This document shows, piece after piece, positions 9,921-22,600 of a stretch of 64,000 bases of DNA (its first letter is position 1; every line of letters starts with the position of its first letter). Location of the stretch: NCBI GenBank assembly GCA_935421135.1, contig OW285197.1, forward strand, positions 1,925,068 through 1,989,067, in the 5' to 3' direction. A program made the translations under genes and the position numbers. This stretch comes from Bugulina stolonifera (Eukaryota; Bryozoa; Gymnolaemata; Cheilostomatida; Bugulidae). The notes beneath the pieces were generated by a model. That model was not told where the DNA came from. It worked only from the letters and a program-made list of their open reading frames with translations, and did no database searches.

Positions 9921-12028
9921 GGGGAGAGCGGGGTAAGTTGGGACGCGGGGTAAGTTGGAACGCGGGGTAAGTTGGGACGCGGGGTAAGTTGGGACAGGGC
10001 TGTTTTGGGTATTATGAGACTCATTACATTTTTATGGTATGGACCAAAGGTTAGATCAACATAAATAAACATAACCCACTATTTTGTTTTTTAAGTTGAG
10101 TAAGCATTTTTTTTGCAATTTGCAATAATGTAATATTTGCATGTTTGAGTAAATTTTTTTCTATTGACGAGTTTCTAATTTTTTTAATGAAAGAATGACT
10201 CCATAGATTTAAAAAATTGCACATAGAGACTCTATAGCATCTAGTTAGAACAACTAAAGTTAAAATTAGCTCAAGTCAAAAATCTTAATAAAAAATTGTG
10301 TTTTACTAAAAAAGGGAGTGTGGGGCAAGTTGGGACGCTGGAAGTGGGGCAAGTTGGGACACCATTTGTAATAATAAATCATGTTTGTGGAATGATATGA
10401 ATCCAAGATGACACTGTAATTTCACCTTTTCTCTAACTAAAAGTTGTTTGATGAATCTTGGATAGCATTTGACTTTGGCAAAGAACGCCAATCCTGTGCG
10501 GGGATGGCATTATAGCTAGTATTGATATTACTCGTGGTAGAAACGGGTCAAACCTGACTCATTGCTATAACAGCTTTTGATCTCTGTTCTGTCCTCACTT
10601 TACTCATGTCCCTGACAGCAGTAGCACCAACACAATGTATAAACTACGTCCTTGTCCTACTCATACCTACACTTTGAACACCGTTTCTGCGTCTTTTGAC
10701 ACCCCCACCAGACCAACTAACATCATCAGGCAGCACCAAGCTAATAATCCAATAGATTATTAGGTATAATTTAGTTATAAAGTTTTGGGGATTCACTCTT
10801 TGTTGTTCAAACTAGACAAGTAGGCTATATACAATCAATGTCTCTCCACACTTATTGTTACCCAACCCCAATTGAACTACCATCTTCGGTGAGAGTACCA
10901 AGGAATAGTTTAATCAAACATCATCGATAATCTATTTGCAAAGTTATAGGTTTTGCAACTGTAAATATCCAATTCACCACTGTCCAAAACCCAGGAAAGG
11001 TAATTAGCACCAAGAGAAAGACACCGGTTGGATCGACTCCATCGCATGAATGAGGCGGATTGACTACTATCCCGGTGTTATAAATGCTGCCATGAACTCT
11101 GGGTTGGGTTGCCAAGTGAAATTAAAATTCAACAGTCTTTTTTCTGCTCAATGATTTCATTTTATCTAGAGTGTCAGTGGTTCAATTGTACATCAAACTC
11201 TAATAATAATTATAGTAAAAATCAACATTTTTGCCTATATTTCCGAGTATTGGTTTATTTCTGATGTTTTGGTTTTATATTCTATTTATTTTAAGTGACA
11301 AATTTAAAGCTTAAGAAAATTTGCTGTACCAAAATTAGAAAAATGGTCACCTACGATGTGCTAGTTTATTTTATAGTTTCAAGTCTAATAGGCATAAGTA
11401 GACTGGAACTTGATCAAAAAAGAGCGTTATAAATTATTACAGCTAATAGAGCTATTATAAATTATTACACCTATAAGGCGCCAAACGAATTAAGGGGTTT
11501 TCATGTTTAAGCTGGCATCCTCCTATTCTAACAAAGATTTACTTAACATTCTCTTTTACATCAAAACAATTTTCATACCTTCCCTAGACTATCTTGTAAT
11601 AAAAAAAATTAAACACTTCGAGGCCGAACTAAATTAAAGTTCAGCAGTTTTTTACAGATATTATGTTTTTTGACATATGTGGCAATAATTTTAAATATAT
11701 GTGTAATATTATTGTAACATTTCAATTCTATCTGTTCATGATAAAAAAGGAGACTAATCTAAATCTAAAATCTATATTTTCAATGGTGTCCCAACTTGCC
11801 CCACACATGTCCCAACTTACCCCGTCAGTGGGGTAAGTTGGGACGTTTGACATGCGCTGCCAAATCTTGGATTACCGCACTATGCTGACTTGTCAATGTG
11901 TGTGCTTCAGGCTATAGTTAGACAACATATTAAAGTACTTCCATGCAAAAAATGATGATGCTATGACCTCTCGACTCCGTATTATTCCCAAAAAACCAAA
12001 AATTGTCCCAACTTATCCCGCTCTCCCC
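9921..12028 (+). mobile_element. pogo-like DNA transposon, 2.1 kb, decayed
   Basis: Terminal inverted repeats GGGGAGAGCGGGGTAAGTTG and its complement at 12009-12028 are flanked by TA on both sides. The 17-bp block GCGGGGTAAGTTGGGAC is repeated in tandem about four times at the left end, and related blocks recur at 10318-10360 and, inverted, at 11788-11845. A transposase remnant lies inside on the plus strand. The flanks TTTAGCCATTTTCTA and TATATATTGTATTT occur joined, without the insert, at 12302-12345, which shows the insertion directly. Confidence 0.75.
10950..11130 (+). pseudogene. pogo-family DDE transposase remnant
   Basis: In the plus frame a broken reading FTTVQNPGKV...TKRKTPVGSTPSHE then GGLTT matches, in order and spacing, the catalytic-region block typical of pogo/Tigger transposases. 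That block has TxVQxPxKV followed by GxxTSxERG. Stop codons interrupt it. The N-terminal DNA-binding region would lie around 10680-10900 but is too degraded to read confidently. This fits the TA target duplication of the host element. Confidence 0.6.
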
Positions 12029-12089
12029 TATATATATATTGTATTTCTAGCAAGGAATATGTCTGTGAGCAGTCAGAGACCTGTTTCAA

Positions 12090-12200
12090 ATCCATGAAAA
12101 TACCAGTCCCTGACTGGGGTTTAAACATGGGGCTCTACAGCACCTAATCGCCGAGCCGAACAAAACATGCTACCACTACACCAGCTCAGCAACCTTTAAA
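12090..12200 (-). mobile_element. tRNA-derived SINE fragment
   Basis: Read on the minus strand it starts GCTGAGCTGGTGTAGTGGTA, an A-box-like tRNA head, followed about 50 bases later by a degenerate B box in TTTAAACCCCAGTCAGG. The same CCTGACTGGGGTTT piece occurs at 47918-47933. Boundaries are approximate. Confidence 0.55.
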
Positions 12201-13284
12201 AAGGAAGCTTCACGGGTGAGCGGTAGACATGCTCTGAGCGAACTGCACACAAGGGCACCCCTCTTATTATGGCCACCTTGCGCCTTACTGAATGTTAAGG
12301 GGTTTAGCCATTTTCTACATATATATTGTATTTTTAGTAAGGAATTTGTCTGTGAGCTCTGTTCGCTCAGAGCATGTCTACTTCTTTACCTGTATCGAAT
12401 CCTTATCGTAATACACATCATATTTGGAAAATGTAGGTCTACAACTATACAAATAATGTCATTTACTTTCCTAGAAAGCTCAGTGTCAATTAATTTTTAC
12501 AGCGTTGCAACGGTGACGTTAAATTGTTGCAATGGTGACACTAATTGGAGCTTCTCAACTCAAACCATGATAATATATTGCTTAGATTTTGCGCTCCTAA
12601 TGTAGCCGCACATGTTCTCAACATTATATCTATGCAAGAAAAGTGAGATGCAACACAATCCACCGAGTTTTTAACAATGGTAAAACATTTTAACACATTG
12701 TCGCCTTTCAGTATTCGAGTATTTCACAATTGTTAAATATTGAAACAACTCTGCTTTATTTGAGTGTATCATACCATTACCCTAATAAACAACATATTTG
12801 GTAGATGTGAAACCATAAAAATGCGATTTATTTTCCTAAAAAGCTCAATTTGTCCATTAAATTTGAAAGCGTTGCAACGGTGACGATGGATTGTTGCAAC
12901 GGTGACACCGATTTAAGCTCGTCAGATCAAGGCACACTAAGATATTGCTTAGGTTTTTGGTTTCTAGTGTAGCTGCATAGGTTCTCAACATCATATCTAA
13001 GCAAAAAAAGTGAGAAGTGACACAAATCACAGAATTTTCAATAACGGCAGAACATGTTTTAGAATTCCATTTCTCTAACATTGCAACGGTGACACATATT
13101 TTAGGACAGCGTCAGCAAACTGGTTATCTCACATGAACATTTAACATATCATTTTGTAGAGAATTTTAAGCTCTATCAGCCTGCTCTGTTCAACAAGTTT
13201 GGACAATGTTAAATAAGTGGCTACATTCAGATATGTTCTCTAAATGTTGCAACGGTGATTATGGACAGACCCATATGAGTTTAT
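12200..13284. repeat. Repeat-filled intergenic DNA
   Basis: Positions 12302-12345 are the empty-site copy of the flanks of the pogo-like element. Positions 12217-12236 and 12366-12384 form an inverted repeat around GCTCTGAGCGAAC. Positions 12495-12690 and 12865-13055 are diverged direct copies of one unit about 365 bp apart, each starting GCGTTGCAACGGTGACG. The TTGCAACGGTGAC core recurs at 13081 and 13246. No gene is evident. Confidence 0.7.
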
Positions 13285-13450
13285 GCATCTCTGCTACCTC
13301 CCTGCCGCTTTTCCATGCAATACCTGCAGACATCTGGTTTCAGATTCTAAATAACTTTAATGGCCGCAATGTTCTCGAAACGCTTTCTTTTCAACTTGGA
13401 CCTGGGAAACAAATGAAGTCATTGGGAGCTATATCTGATGAGTAGGGTGG
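13285..13450 (-). pseudogene. mariner transposase C-terminal fragment
   Basis: The reverse strand encodes a decayed PPYSSDIAPNDFICFPG, the mariner block around the third catalytic Asp. It is about 75% similar by eye to 54165-54345 of the longer mariner relic. No other part of the transposase is present. Confidence 0.7.
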
Positions 13451-13657
13451 TCAATTCATGGGCATTTGTTTAGGCAGCATTTGATTAATGATTCATTAGG
13501 AGCTGAATCTGAGAGATATTCATAGACAGACGCCAGGAGACATACAGACTCCGGGTGACAGACAAACTCCAGGAAACAGACAGAAGGTCTTTAGGAGACA
13601 GACAGACCGATTCCAGGAGACAAACAGAAATACTTTAGGAGATAGACAGTCTCAGAG

Positions 13658-16600
13658 ATGGACGGGAAGAAAAAGACAAGGAAGAGAAAAAGAGGGAAGT
13701 CATCAGAAAATAAAAATGGAACTGCATCTGGCCAAACTATATCCATCTCGGTGAGTGAACCTAGATAGAGGCTAAAATGTCTTTGAGTATTCTTGTATCT
13801 GCCCAATTCGCTAGACCTAGTGTGTTATTTAGGGTGGACGCGTAACCTAGTTTGACAGCCTGTGATTTGGCAAAGTTGAACAAAATAAAATACAGGGCAT
13901 TGACCCTTCTTGTTGACATTTCATTCACACATACATAATATAATCCATGTATACATACAGATGGTGCCTACCATGGAAGACTATAGTGATGTGTTACGTA
14001 AAGCTGATGAAGAAGATGAGGTTAGATCCGAACTCCTCGAGTACAAAGTGAAACTGAGAGCTGCTCGTAAAGCTGGAGATAAGAAAGAGATCAGCAGACT
14101 TATGAAGATGAAAGAATTGGAGAACATTCTAGAGGTCAGTGTGGACTATATCAGTGACTGTACCATGACTATTCACTCAGTGACTGTACCATGACTATTC
14201 ACTCAGTGACTGTACCATGACTATTCACTCAGTGACTGTACCATGACTATTCACTCAGTGACTGTACCATGACTATTCACTCAGTGACTGTACCATGACT
14301 ATTCACTCAGTGACTGTACCATGACTATTCACTCAGTGACTGTACCATGACTATTCACTCAGTGACTGTACCATGACTATTCACTCAGTGACTGTACCAT
14401 GACTATTCACTCAGTGACTGTACCATGACTATTCACTCAGTGACTGTACCATAACTATTCACTCAGGGACTGTACCATGACTATTCACTGAGGGACTGTA
14501 CCATGACTATTCACTCAGTGACTGTACCATGACTATTCACTCAGTGACTGTACCATGACTATTCACTCAGTGACTGTACCATGACTATTCACTCAGTGAC
14601 TGTACCATGACTATTCACTCAGTGACTGTACCATGACTATTCACTCAGTGACTGTACCATAACTATTCACTCAGTGACTGTACCATGACTATTCACTCAG
14701 TGACTGTACCATGACTATTCACTCAGTGACTGTACCATGACTATTCACTCAGTGACTGTACCATAACTATTCACTCAGTGACTGTACCATGACTATTCAC
14801 TCAGTGACTGTACCATGACTATTCACTCAGTGACTGTACCATGACTATTCACTCAGTGACTGTACCATGACTATTCACCCAGTGACTGTACCATGACTAT
14901 TCACTCAGTGACTGTACCATGACTATTCACTCAGTGACTGTACCATGACTATTCACTCAGTGACTGTACCATGACTATTCACTCAGTGACTGTACCATAA
15001 CTATTCACTCAGGGACTGTACCATGACTATTCACTGAGGGACTGTACCATGACTATTCACTCAGTGACTGTACCATGACTATTCACTCAGTGACTGTACC
15101 ATGACTATTCACTCAGTGACTGTACCATAACTATTCACTCAGTGACTGTACCATGACTATTCACTGAGGGACTGTACCATGGCTATTCACTCAGTGAATG
15201 TACCCTAACTGTTTACTCAATGAATAACCTGCTGTGGTTGATAGGTTGTGGAGTTGTCTTACCTTAAGTCTGGACTGAACCATTTCGAATACCATGATTA
15301 CAAAAGTTGGTCACTCTATATAGTTGATATAAGTTGGAGGTGATAAAGTTCAGAGTTGTGTTACCTTTGAGTTGTTAAACTCCAATTTATCCACTGGGGG
15401 ATAACAAATTTGAACTGGGTAGTGCCAGACAAGTTGTTGGGTTCCATTATTATGTTCGGTGATTGGAGAGCACTCTAAAACTCGTATACACTTCCTGTAC
15501 ATGTGGAGATGACTACAGTCATTTCATCACAATATTGAAAGAAATAAGAGATGTCTGTTCTGTGATTTTACATGCAAATGGTCTATATTACAGCCTGAAG
15601 ACCAGTTTCAAGGGGAAGCACCAATAAGCCGTAAAGCTTTACTCAAGCATGGCAAAGGTGTGGAGCTGACCAAGGTTAAGCAGAAGGTAGCTAGGACGGT
15701 GGAGAAGAGCCTACAGTCAGAAAGACTGTCCCGTAGAACAGCCCACACCACTTCAATCATGTGCAGCGCCGTGAGACAGGCTGCTAAATCGGAGTTCATG
15801 CTGCCCGAGGAGAGCGGGTTCATAGAGGCTGACGAGGGAGAGGCTACTGCCGATATATCACAGCATGACATCGTCAAGTCAGTAGATATACAGTCAGCAC
15901 AGAAGGTAGGCACTCTACTCCTACCCCGCGCGTGGTAGTATTCACTGCTACCCATAGTGCATTGTGGTCAGTGCAATGCTATTCTACACATTGATTGCAA
16001 TGTAGAATCAGTTGAACATATAACTTAGCTGGGAGTTATCATCCCTTTAGTTTACATGAACTCCACCAACTAGCAGCAGCTAATGAGCTCCCGGCTAAAA
16101 TATTGTCAGTCTTTGCTTATAATAATATCTCAAATAAGAGATGTGACAACTTCTAATTAGGTAGGCATTGATAGGAGAGTATAATGATGTGTACTCTAAT
16201 AGATGGTATATTTTATTATTCCTGTAGCATTTCACTCTGTCCCTGAAAGACTTTGGTCCATACCACATCAACTACTCGTCTAACGGGAGACACCTGGCCC
16301 TGGCCGGCTCTCTCGGACATACAGCAGTCATTGACTGGCAGCCTAAGTCACTCAAGTGTGAATTCAATGTTATGGAGTCAATACACGACATCAAGTAAGT
16401 GTATATAGTAAACGTAGCCTATGTATGTGTACAAGGGTTGTCTCCTCTCTTCGTGGTTTATAGGTGTAGTCTACATGTGTTGCAACACAATGTTTTAGCG
16501 AGTCGTTTTGTGTTTTAAATTTTATATTTAATGAATGATTTTCTTGAAATTGTTGAACAATATGGGGGGGGGGCTTTGTTTTAAGTAAAGATGGTAGAAA

Positions 16601-19600
16601 TAAAACAATCCCCTATTTTAGCGCTTGCAGACGGTAGTTGTGTATTTGTCTACTTGATACTATTATATGAGCTTGTGGGTATACATGAGTATAACTAGCC
16701 AAGGGTTGTGTATCCATGTACATGATTCTGTGTGTTTATTCAACTGTATAGTACACGTACAACAGGTACCAACATACTATATAAACTACTAACTACTACT
16801 ACTGCTAGTAACCACAAATAATACTAGCTACTACATGTACATACTATCACCCCACCAGGCACCTACACAATGAGACCATGATGGCTGTGGCACAACGTCA
16901 ATGGGTAAACATATACGATAATGAGGGCATCGAGTTACATTGTCTGAAAGTACTTGACTCACCTCTACAGCTACAGTTCCTACGACATCACTTCCTGCTG
17001 GCGTGCTCCGTAAGTCCATCATAGACTATATTAGTTAGTGTCGACTCTATGTCCACTCCAGCTGGCACCCGTTTTTGTTCTCTGTTAGATGACCATCAAG
17101 TGAAAAAGGGGAATAATGCTATGTTCCTCATGTTTATGGTAAACTGAAGGTCTGACTATGTCACAAATTCAGTCAATATTATACTATCATTGTTTTATTG
17201 GTGCAGGGTTTTATATGTATATGTATATTTTAATGGTCATGCATTTTATTTCATATCTTTTTATCATTGTACTCTAATATTTTACTAGTGGTGTTTTATG
17301 GGACAGTAATATTACATGCATGTGTAGTGTCTATGTATACAGTAGTAGAGTAGGCTGCTACTATAATGTATTAGTGATCATATGTTTATGAATCAGAGGT
17401 GTAAACAACCTATAATTAGTAATGTCCCAAATTCTTATCCCAAGCAATTTATGTGACTAAATTTTTCTAAGCCATGATTTTATGCATGACTTATTTTTGA
17501 AGTGTCAGGTACTCTGAGGTATAAAAGCAGAGACCCAAGTTTTACAATTACAGTACAGTGACAGTTCAGTTAGAAGTTCAGTTCAGTGTAGTTTTAGTAA
17601 GTCCAGTAATAAACCATCTTATCAATCCAGTATTCATGACTGATTTTTAAAGAATCTGAAATCACAAGTAGGGAAATTGTGACAATTGGTGCCATGACCA
17701 GGATCAGTCACTGAGGATAAGCAGAAGAATATTGGATTGCTACAAGTTACTGAACAGTGGTGGTGAGAGAGCGATTTGGCTACTTCACCGTGTAAGTAAC
17801 TCTAGTGTTAGTGAGTTACAAGTGGAAACAAGTGTTGTCTGAGGAGACATTTGGACAGTTTGGTGAGACAGCAGTTGGCGACTTCACCGTGGTAGTGACT
17901 CTAGTGTCAAAGTGTGTAACAGTGTCAAGTATAATCTGAGGATATACTTAAAGTCAACATGGATATTGAGAAATTAGTGGCTCTTGCTAAACAGATGGGA
18001 TATGATGGAGAAAGTCTACAACAGTTTGTAAGAGAGCAGCAGACAGCTGAAAGAGAGGAGCGACAACGTGAAAGAGAGGCTAAACTTGCATTAGCAGAGA
18101 GAGAATCTAGGTTAGCATTGGCGGAGAAGGAGGCTGAGGAAAGGCAACACAGAGCAGAAGCTGAAGAAAGGAGAATGACTCATGAACTTGATATGAAGAA
18201 GTTAGAACTAGAACACAAATCAGGTGAGTCAAGGGCTAATGTCAGTGGTATGAGTACAATGGGTAAAAGTCCAAAATTGCCAGTTTTTGTCGATGGTAAA
18301 GACGAGTTAGATAGTTACTTGCAGAGGTTTGAGAGGTTTGCTAAGAATAATAGTTGGAATGTCAGTGTATGGGCCACTTATTTGTGTACATTGTTGACTG
18401 GTCGTGCGTTAGAGGTGTATTCCCGTTTGTCAGACGAGGATGCAGTTGATTATAAGTCATTGAAATTGGCTTTGTTGGAGCGGTATGACCTCACAGAGGA
18501 GGGTTACCGTAGAATATTCAGGCGTGAGAGACCTGAAGGTGTCGAGAGCTCTAAGCAGTTCTTAGTTAGACTAGAGAATTTTTATTCCAAGTGGGTGACT
18601 GCAGCAGGTGCTGAGTCTTTGGAGCGTGTGGCTCAGTTGTTAGTTCGTGAACAGTTTTTCCAGACCTGTCCAAAGGATCTGGCTGTGCATTTGAAGGAGC
18701 AAAATGCTAAGAGTCTAGATGAGTTGGCGGAAATGGCGGATAGATTTTTGGCCGCACATGGTAGAAGGCTGTCTGACAGTTCTAAACAGACTGTTGAGAG
18801 GAAGAGTTTTGAGCCATCTAGTGGTCAGCAGTTTAGTGGTGTGCAATGTCATAACTGTGGTAGTTATGGGCATAAGGCTAGTGATTGTAAGGTTCCAAGG
18901 CGCAAGTGTCTGAAGTGTGAGAAGTTTGGGCACATTGCCAAGTTTTGTCCCAATGTGAGGCAAGACAGTTTGAAGGTCAAGAAACCTGTTGGTGCATATG
19001 GAAAGGATGCTGAGCAGGTTGCTGTGTACCGGAGGGAAGATTTAGATGATGAGAATCTACCCTTGGTTGATGGTTTTGTGGGCGATACTAAAGTGAAAGT
19101 ATTGCGAGATACCGGTTGTACAGCTATTGTAGTTCATGAGAGTTTGGTGAAGCCTGAGCAGTTTTTAGGCACTCATGCAACTTTTACTATGATGAATGGA
19201 ACTAAGCAGGAAGTTCAACGGGTGAAGATTGTTGTTGATACACCTTATATTTCTGGCCAGGTCAAGGCTTATAGTATGAAGGATTGTATTTATGACTTGA
19301 TTGTTGGAAATGTTGATGGCTCGCATTTCGCTGCTGTTGATGGTGTAAAGGAGATTGGTGGCGTAACAACACGAGCTCAAGCTCAAGAAAGCAAAAGGAC
19401 GCCATCTTCATTGAAGGTCAAAGAGATAACTGACCTTAATGTTGATAGGGAGGATGTGGTTAAGATGCAGCAAGGTGATCAGAGTTTGCAATCTATTTGG
19501 AAGAAGGTTGAGACGGGTGTTAAAGGTGATAAGGAATGGTTTGAGGTCAAGCGACAGATTCTGTACAGGTTCTTTGCTAATGAGAATGGTGAACATTGTA

Positions 19601-22600
19601 AGCAGCTGGTGGTGCCAGCAGAGCTGAGAAAAAGAGTAATGGAACAAGCTCATTGTTCTATTCTCGGAGGTCATCTTGGGGTCGCCAAAACAAAGAGGCG
19701 TATTTTGGCATGTTTTTATTGGCCGGGGTTGCATGATGATGTAAGTCGGTTTTGTCAGTCGTGCGACATTTGTCAGAAGACAATTAGTAAAGGGAGTGTG
19801 CAGAAGGCTCCTCTTCAGAAGATGCCATTAATGGATGTACCATTCAAGCGTGTGGCAGTAGATCTGATTGGACCTATAGCCCCACCAAGTGAACAGGGTC
19901 ACCGTTTCATTCTTACGTTGGTTGATTATGCTACGAGGTACCCTGAAGCAGTGCCTTTGAAGGACATCAGTACCGAGACCGTGGCAGAGGCCCTAGTTGA
20001 TTTCTTTAGCAGGTTAGGTGTTCCTGAGGAGATTTTGAGTGATATGGGTACACAGTTTGTGTCTCAGTGCATGAAGGAGGTTGGACGCCTTAGTATAAAG
20101 CAGTTGGTTACGACTCCATACCATCCAATGTGCAATGGGCTGGTAGAAAAGTTTAACGGTACACTGAAGCAAATGTTGAAAAGGTTATGTAGTGAGCAGC
20201 CAAAGCAGTGGCACAGGTATATCAATGCTCTCTTGTTTGCTTATCGTGAGGTGCCGCAGGAGTCTAGTGGATTTTCCCCTTTTGAGTTACTCTATGGTCG
20301 TACAGTCCGTGGTCCCATGCATATTTTGAGGAAGTTGTGGACTACAGAGGAGAATGACGCAGAGGTCATTAATACATATCAGTATGTGTTTGAGCTTCGT
20401 GAAAAGTTGGAAGATACTTTGCAGTTGGCCAGGGATAATCTTGAGAAGTCCCAGAAGAGGTACAAGTTTTACTATGACCGAAAGGCCAAGAGGAAACCTT
20501 TGAACTCTGGTGATGAGGTATTGGTCTTGTTGCCCACTGACAGCAATAAGTTATTGATGCAGTGGAAGGGTCCTTTCAAGATAGTTGAGGTAGTTGGTCT
20601 AAATGATTATGCAGTGATGATAAATGGTCGTCGACGCATTTATCATTCAAATCTGTTGAAGAAGTACTTCACCGAAGGTGAAAGCAAACCCAGTGGAGTG
20701 TTAGACAAGGTGGGTTGTGCGGTGATAGATAGTGTTGAAGAGGATATTATGGATGATGACATTCCAGAGATAGGTTGTTTTGTGCCCAAAGAATCTTTTG
20801 AAGATGTCCGGTTCGGGGCAGATCTTAATGTGGATCAGTTGTCAGCATTGAAGGCTGTAGTGAAAGAACATGCCAGTGTTTTTACTGATAGGCCAGGGAG
20901 TACTGATCTTATTCAACACAAGATCAATTTGACAAGCTCCACCCCGATTCGTTCCCATCCATATGTTGTTCCATTTTCGATCAGAGAATCCTTGAGCAAG
21001 AACATTGAGGAGATGTTACAAATGGGGGTAATAAGACGCTCTACCTCAAGTTATGCTAGTCCAGTTGTGGTTGTGAAGAAGCCTGATGGGTCAGATCGTG
21101 TATGCATTGACTACAGGAAGTTGAACAAGATTACGTTGTTTGATCCTGAGCCAATGACTTCAATTTCCGAGTTGTTCCATAGGTTATCTGGTGCTAAGTA
21201 CTTCACCAAGATTGACCTCAGCAAGGGTTATTGGCAAATCCCTGTGGCCCCGGAAGATGTTGAGAAGACTGCTTTTGTCACTCCTGATGGCTCATATGAG
21301 TTCTTGAAGATGCCCTTTGGTATGATGAACTCTGGTGCTACTTTGGTTAGAGCTATGAGGAAGTTGATTGGTGGAATGGTTGGTGTCGAGAATTATGTTG
21401 ATGATATTTTGGTGTATACTTCCACGTGGGAAGAGCATCTTAAGGTCCTGTCTGAGCTGTTGGGTCGCATGGCTAAAGCAAGATTGACAGCTCGACCTTC
21501 GAAGTGTTTTTTGGGATCGACACACGTAGAGTTTGTTGGTCATGTGTTAGGGAGTGGGTCAATGAGTCCTATGGATTCAAATGTGGAGAAAGTAAAGAAT
21601 GCACCTAGGCCTAAGACGAAGAAAGAAGTTAGGTCATTCTTGGGCTTGACTGGTTTTTATAGGGAATACATTCCTGAGTATGCTGCTATAGCTGTTCCAT
21701 TGACAGATTTGACACGTAAGGGACAGCCTAATAAGGTTGAGTGGTCAGTTGCGGCAGAGAATGCGTATCGGGTGTTGAAGGAGAAGATTGTGTCAAAGCC
21801 AATCTTAAAGTTACCTGATCAGACGAAGCCGTTTGTTTTAAGGACAGATGCTTCTGATTGTGGGATTGGTGCTGTTTTGTTGCAAGAAACAGAGGGAAAG
21901 TTGTTCCCAGTTAGCTATGCCAGCAAAAAGTTGAATGGTGCTGAGTTGCACTACAGTACCATAGAGAAAGAGTGTTTAGCGTTAGTGTGGGCAATTAAGA
22001 AATACCAACCATATCTATATGGGACCCGCTTTGTACTCGAAACTGATCATGAACCTTTGACTTATCTGAAACAGGCCCGATTTATAAATAATCGTGTAAT
22101 GAGATGGGCCATGTTTTTGCAGGAACATTCTTTTAGAATAGAATCAATTAAAGGAAGTGATATCTTGGTGCTGACTTCCTGAGCAGAGCTGTATGTGATT
22201 AGAATTTGTGTGCTGTAAAGAAAATTCTATGGAATTTCCTCTTAAGAAGGGGGTGATGTCACAAATTCAGTCAATATTATACTATCATTGTTTTATTGGT
22301 GCAGGGTTTTATATGTATATGTATATTTTAATGGTCATGCATTTTATTTCATATCTTTTTATCATTGTACTCTAATATTTTACTAGTGGTGTTTTATGGG
22401 ACAGTAATATTACATGCATGTGTAGTGTCTATGTATACAGTAGTAGAGTAGGCTGCTACTATAATGTATTAGTGATCATATGTTTATGAATCAGAGGTGT
22501 AAACAACCTATAATTAGTAATGTCCCAAATTCTTATCCCAAGCAATTTATGTGACTAAATTTTTCTAAGCCATGATTTTATGCATGACTTATTTTTGAAG

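Noticed and set aside
14150..15228. CRISPR-like appearance of regular repeats (also at 29153-29873 and 51113-51806)
   Set aside because: Units abut directly without unique spacers. These are minisatellites in introns of animal genes.
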